Of a DNA stretch of 64,000 nt, positions 59,280 through 64,000 are shown in pieces. The stretch is taken from the NCBI GenBank assembly GCA_021613335.1, contig JAJTWR010000044.1:1862001-1926000 (forward strand). The letters run 5' to 3'. This DNA is from Whitmania pigra (Eukaryota; Annelida; Clitellata; Hirudinida; Haemopidae). Under the pieces are notes generated by a model that was not told the origin of the DNA, searched no databases, and was given only the letters and a program-made list of their open reading frames with translations. Both the position numbers and the translations under genes were made by a program. The first letter of the stretch is position 1. Each line of letters opens with the position of its first letter.

Positions 59280-62200
59280 ATGACCAGGTATGTTCTAATC
59301 TATGATCAGCAAAACCTCAGTTTTCATAAATAAAAGTGGTTGTTAAAAATTTGAAAGCAGGGTTTTTAAAACGGTGACTTTTAACTTAACTGATAAGGGT
59401 CTAGGTATGGCTTCGAGGCATTTAATGCAGACATTATTTTGATTTTTGATGATGCGTGGTATAATTTATAGGAATTAATATCATCGGAAACATAAATGGC
59501 AATCACTCTGGAATTTTTGTTAAATCTGTGTCTCCTGGTGGATTGGCATCAATTGATGGTAACTTTTATGCTGATGATTTAGTCTCACAGATTTATTTTT
59601 ATTCACACATTATGGTAGGTAATATATAACTGATGTGATAAATAGCTAATATTCAAAAATAATGAGATTTATGATTTCATTTAATGATTACTCTATTTGA
59701 TAGGCAGGCTTCAGGAAGGTGACCAAATAATAACTGTCAATGGAGTTGCAGTGGATGACATTTCTTGTGATGAGTAGGTGAATATTATTATATCTATAAG
59801 TGAGTTCTCATAATTACGACTTCGTATTTTTATTTATTCATTTGTTGTCAGCTCTTGAATAATTTACTTCCATTGCTTAATTTTTTTGAAAGTGGTGTTA
59901 AGATTCTGAAAGATGCATCGGAAGAGGGTTTCGTGCAGTTAAAGATATGTCGTGACTATCGAGCCAGGTCGACTTGAACTTAATTGCCAATTTACAAATT
60001 GGTTTTAAAATGTGGCAAATTATTTAAATAATATCACTTCTGGATATTAAGTATTATATTTATTTGTATAAAATGCATATATATGACATAATATTGTAAC
60101 CTATAGTTACCTATAGTTGTTAATTTGCAGGCAAACCTATAAAGAGGTTTGTGAGATGTATTCATTTTCTCAGCCTGGTTCTACTTATACTTTCCCTGTA
60201 AAAGGTTTGAGCGAAGGAAAATAATAAATTTGCGTGCGTTTAGCGTTAAGATATAACAATTAAAAGATCCATTTAGAAGATCACAAGGGTTCTGCAGAAG
60301 GAAACTCTGAGGAGTTGAAAAGAAGTGCTGAGGAGGTCAAAGGTTTGGAATTTGCAAAACGATCGAAAAGGTTCCACTTGGATACTCTTTTGCAAGTGAG
60401 TTTTGGAGTTCGGATGACACGACTTCATGTGACGATACTTAAGTTAATACTTATGTTGCGATACTCACGTTAATAAAATGTAGTTACAGTACGATACTCG
60501 CATCAATACAAAATACTTGTGTTACGATAATTAAGCTAATGCAATGTACTCATGTTATGATACCTACCTTAATGCACCGTACTTACCTTGCCATACCTGC
60601 ATCGTCGATCAGTCCTTATCATTTCTCGGCGTAAATCTAACCGAGGAGGAAGAAGCCGTCGTGAGAACCAAACTGGATGTTGATGACGAGGGCAATGTGG
60701 ATTACGATGGTCTGTTGTTGTTGGTTTTTTAATTTTTATTTCATTTGGTTACATTTTGGACAATATTTTATTTTAAACTTTGCATAGAAATAAACATATT
60801 TCTCTGTCAACCAATTTTATCAAACAGGTCCTTAATGTGCACATCATTATTATTAATACTTTATTATTACGGTAATGTAATTATGCAGATTTGCTTATTC
60901 ATTTAAAATAAACTGTGAAGATTTCACGAGCCTGGCAAAAGAGATGCACTTAGGTCAAATGAGAAGGTCAAATGATTCTCGTGCTCCTCAAGAGGTACCT
61001 GCTTTTGAATTTGTTGAGTACCAAGTTGATACCAAGTTTGATTTAGATAATTTTAATAAATTCTTGTTTCTCCAGCAGCACAACCTCGGAACACATCAAA
61101 AGGTTGAACCCCATTCTTTCCCTTTTAACAGACCTGCGCACGATCCAACGTTGGCAAGTATTTATTGAATTGCATGCATGTTGTTAATTCCTAAATGATT
61201 ATTTGATTTCACTTTTTTATTTGAAATCAGAGAAACGACACGATTTCACAACTTGAAAAAGAAATTTCAAGACACAGAAATGTTTGTTGATGTTGGAATG
61301 TTATATTTATTACAATAATCTTTTTTATTGTCCCAAGTGTAAATTCAAATTGATGGAATTACATTCTAAATTACAGTAGAATGTAATTAGAATATGTAAT
61401 GCATTATAATCATAATATGTATAACATTATAACTACAATATGTATTACATTGTTATTATATTATGTATACAATTTATTTTTTATTTTATTTATATTCCAA
61501 AGCCTCTAACTACTTAGATGACCAACAACGACATGTAAGCAAATAGAACATTAGAGCAGAGCAATAAAATAATGACAACAAACTCTGCCAACCACTTTAT
61601 TGTAAAATTGACACTTTCTGTTGATGTGAAACGAGGTGAATTAATCGTTGTAATTATTAAAATACAGGAACTTCATGTTCTCAGAGAAGAATTGAAGAAT
61701 GTGAAAAGGAAGTTAAAGTTGAGTGAGGAGGCTCAGAAGGCAGCCAGGAGAACGGAGGAGGATTACGAGGTGGTCTTGAGGCAGTTGGAGGACAAATTCG
61801 GAAGGGTTTGCGGATCATTATTCTCGTCGTTAAACCATCCCAGATGATGCGGAAAGTTGTTCGTTAACGATATTCTAACGTAACGAACAACTTGAAGCTG
61901 TTAAACCACCTCGGATAACGTTCTATTGCATTTCAATTACGACAACTCCAATTTTATAAATTTGAAAAATCGCATCTCTAATTAACTAATAAATTAAATA
62001 TGTAAATTATTTATAATTATTAATTATTATCAGAATGTCCTGAACCGAAACTCTCCCGAATCAAACGAGGGAATTGAAATGATGAAATATCAACTGAAGA
62101 AATCAGAAACAAGCAACAAGCTGCTCAGGACTGCCAATGAAAAGCTAATTGATTTTGCCATGGTAATGCGATGACATAATCACTTCTATTAAAACTCTAA

Positions 62201-63097
62201 AGTGTTTATTTCTTCTTTTGTTTTCATCAAATGATTGTTTACGGAGGACCTTCTTAAATATTTACAATATTTTCAGTATGAATTCATTCTGCTGAATGAA
62301 CTCATAGACTTTTTGTATTTCTGTTTTTGTGCCTGTCGTTGTCGTTGTTGTTGATACTCTGGTAATTAAAACTTGATAATTTATTCAATTGTTTTTATTA
62401 TGTCCCTCCTTTTTAGTAATAAATAGTATTACATCATTATTTCATGGATTTCATCATTGTATTTTTATTTAAATTGGGCAATTTATGCTGAGGATGTTTC
62501 TCATTCTTAGCATTTATTTTATATTTGGGAAATGATTCAATGTTTTGAGAGCATTTTACTTCCCTAGTAATTTGCATTATTGTATGTATTAAATATAGGC
62601 TATATTGCGTGTAATTATTAAATATAAGCAGTATTATATATGTAATTATTAATTATAAATATGTAATGTAAAATATAAATATTAAATATAACCAGCATAA
62701 ATGTGGGATGTGAAGGAATTGAATTATTTAAATTATCTTATTTTCAGTTTGTGTTGGATTCGTTGAAAAAAAGAAAAGAGCAAATAAATATTCATGAGAC
62801 CCTCAAGAAGTCCTTATCTTCTCCCATTTACCTGGATTTCTCATCGAGCGACAAAATTATCTTGTTGGAAGCCGACCAGACGATCAAGGCCGTCAAAACT
62901 CTTCTTGACATTGAAGGTTACCATTTAGCCTGAAGTTGTTTAATGAAATAAATTAATATCTGCTCGTCAATCATTGGTTCTACAAACAATTAAAAAGTAT
63001 TTTTGAAAAACGTTTCAAGATTTGTTTCAACTATTTGTTTGCAGGTCATCCTCCCGATGACATACCAACCAAACTAAACACCTCAAAGAAATTTTAG
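59280..63097 (+). CDS. STXBP4: Syntaxin-binding protein 4-like (PDZ, EF-hand-like, coiled coil), no WW domain
   Basis: STXBP4 (Synip) binds syntaxin-4 and regulates vesicle docking. Fourteen exons join in phase to 448 residues: 59280-59287, 59361-59404, 59472-59558, 59704-59773, 59893-59967, 60131-60204, 60277-60395, 60613-60709, 60921-61153, 61231-61281, 61668-61805, 62034-62162, 62748-62916, 63045-63097. Residues about 5-95 are a PDZ domain (GLGINIIGNINGNHSGIFV, GDQIITVNGV). Then an EF-hand-like segment (LGVNLTEEEEAVVRTKLDVD), coiled coils (ELHVLREELKNVKRKLKLSE) and the conserved tail LLEADQTIKAVKTLLDIEG. In the vertebrate protein a WW domain follows this tail; here only HPPDDIPTKLNTSKKF precedes the stop. 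Intron 9 uses a GC donor (GCAAGT at 61154). The first coding exon of eight bases is the least certain part. Confidence 0.8.
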
Positions 63098-64000
63098 GCG
63101 AAATCTGCAGCCTTTTAACTGCTTTAACGTTTTAGATGTTTAATTTAGTTTGGATCTGAATGTCTTCTAAACTTTATGTGTAATTTTTGTTAATTTATTT
63201 CTTAGGTTTATGAGGTTTTATTTAGTTTTATGTATTTTTAAGTATCAATGTTTTTAAAGAAATCATTTTAGATAAATCAAGTTCAAGGGATTTCTGATTG
63301 ATTACATTATTTTAACCTTCTTATGGCTTGTTCCAAGTGTTTTGTTGGGTTTTCCGTGCGTTGATTAATTTATTTCCAGAAGTTCTGCATAATTTTGATA
63401 GCAAAGGTTTTTAAGTTGCTAAATCCAATGCGCCAAACCGCGGAAATCATCTGGATGAATGATTTATGAAGTGTAGATGCTAGTCAGGCTAGTGTCGAAG
63501 TGTCAAAGCAGCAGGATGTCAATGAACATTCCTGACCAACTTTTAAGGGAATATCAGAATATCATACTTTCGATTAGTCGTAACTTCTTAATTTATTTAC
63601 GTTTTGTATTAAATTATTTTTTTAACTTCGATGAGCGAGTTTTGTTTGAAATTATTTTAAAATGAAACGGCAAAAGATTGAGATTTTATTGAGAACTACA
63701 GAATGACATTTACAAATAAAAGTATCTGCCTCGTGGCTAAATTATTATTTTCTCCGAATAGTCATATATATCAGTCATGTGTATCAGACATCGCAAAATA
63801 TTAACACTACAAGTTACATGTTCAGATTAGTTATTTATCTACATTTGAATGAATTAACATAACCGTGCATATTCATTAACGCAGGGGCCAAACAATGGAC
63901 TTCAAAGGTTTTGAACTAGCCAGTCATAGCTCGACCTTTCACCTTTGAATTAATCATGTGACTGTCACGATGGACGTTTTACAAACACGCAATGAGATGT
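63098..64000. other. 3' flank of the STXBP4-like gene
   Basis: AT-rich with an AATAAA near 63714. No coding or RNA feature that I can support. Confidence 0.5.

Overview
This window is metazoan nuclear DNA. It is AT-rich and intron-rich, with short GT-AG introns in the first gene, many transposon remnants and long (ATT)n tracts. The conserved genes are animal proteins: filamin, a nicotinic-type Cys-loop receptor, TTC14, a proprotein convertase, an NFIL3-type bZIP factor and a syntaxin-binding-protein-4-like protein. That set fits an invertebrate, probably a bilaterian; I could not narrow it further from sequence alone.

Layout. 1-12.8 kb (+): the 3' part of a filamin gene, 47 exons encoding about 24 Ig-like filamin repeats, with a large proline-rich exon between repeats 21 and 22. 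13.4-23.2 kb (+): a complete six-exon nicotinic acetylcholine receptor-like subunit whose 5 kb second intron carries an intact-ended hAT element, a tandemly duplicated Tc1 fragment nested in it, and a long (ATT)n tract. 23.7-27.2 kb (-): a complete 13-exon TTC14 gene, tail to tail with the receptor. 28.3-36.7 kb: repeat-dominated DNA with satellite-like arrays (about 170, 179 and 184 bp units), an inverted arm of the same satellite, a decayed PHD-finger ORF, a MITE and a Merlin transposon with an 8-bp target duplication. 36.9-39.9 kb: two unrecognised possible exons, a decayed hAT transposase and an acidic tandem-repeat reading frame. 40.2-44.7 kb (-): a proprotein-convertase catalytic domain in pieces, damaged by two stops and a frame break and cut off upstream by three LINE fragments. 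48.7-49.9 kb (-): a single-exon NFIL3-like bZIP gene. 50.5-54.3 kb: a second hAT copy with a nested solo-LTR-like insertion, a second such LTR beside it, and a Tigger/pogo remnant. 58.0-58.8 kb (+): a Lys/Ser-rich protein I do not recognise. 59.3-63.1 kb (+): a complete 14-exon STXBP4-like gene (PDZ, EF-hand-like segment, coiled coils) that ends where the WW domain would be expected.

The genes are independent eukaryotic loci, not an operon. Filamin (actin cross-linking), the receptor (synaptic cation channel) and the STXBP4-like protein (vesicle/SNARE scaffold) act in different compartments. The most informative observations are the phase-0 proline-rich cassette inside an otherwise uniformly phase-1 filamin gene, the recently damaged convertase, the satellite array with an inverted arm, and several transposons with perfect target-site duplications. 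Exon boundaries were read by hand from splice consensus plus reading phase; no alignments were run.
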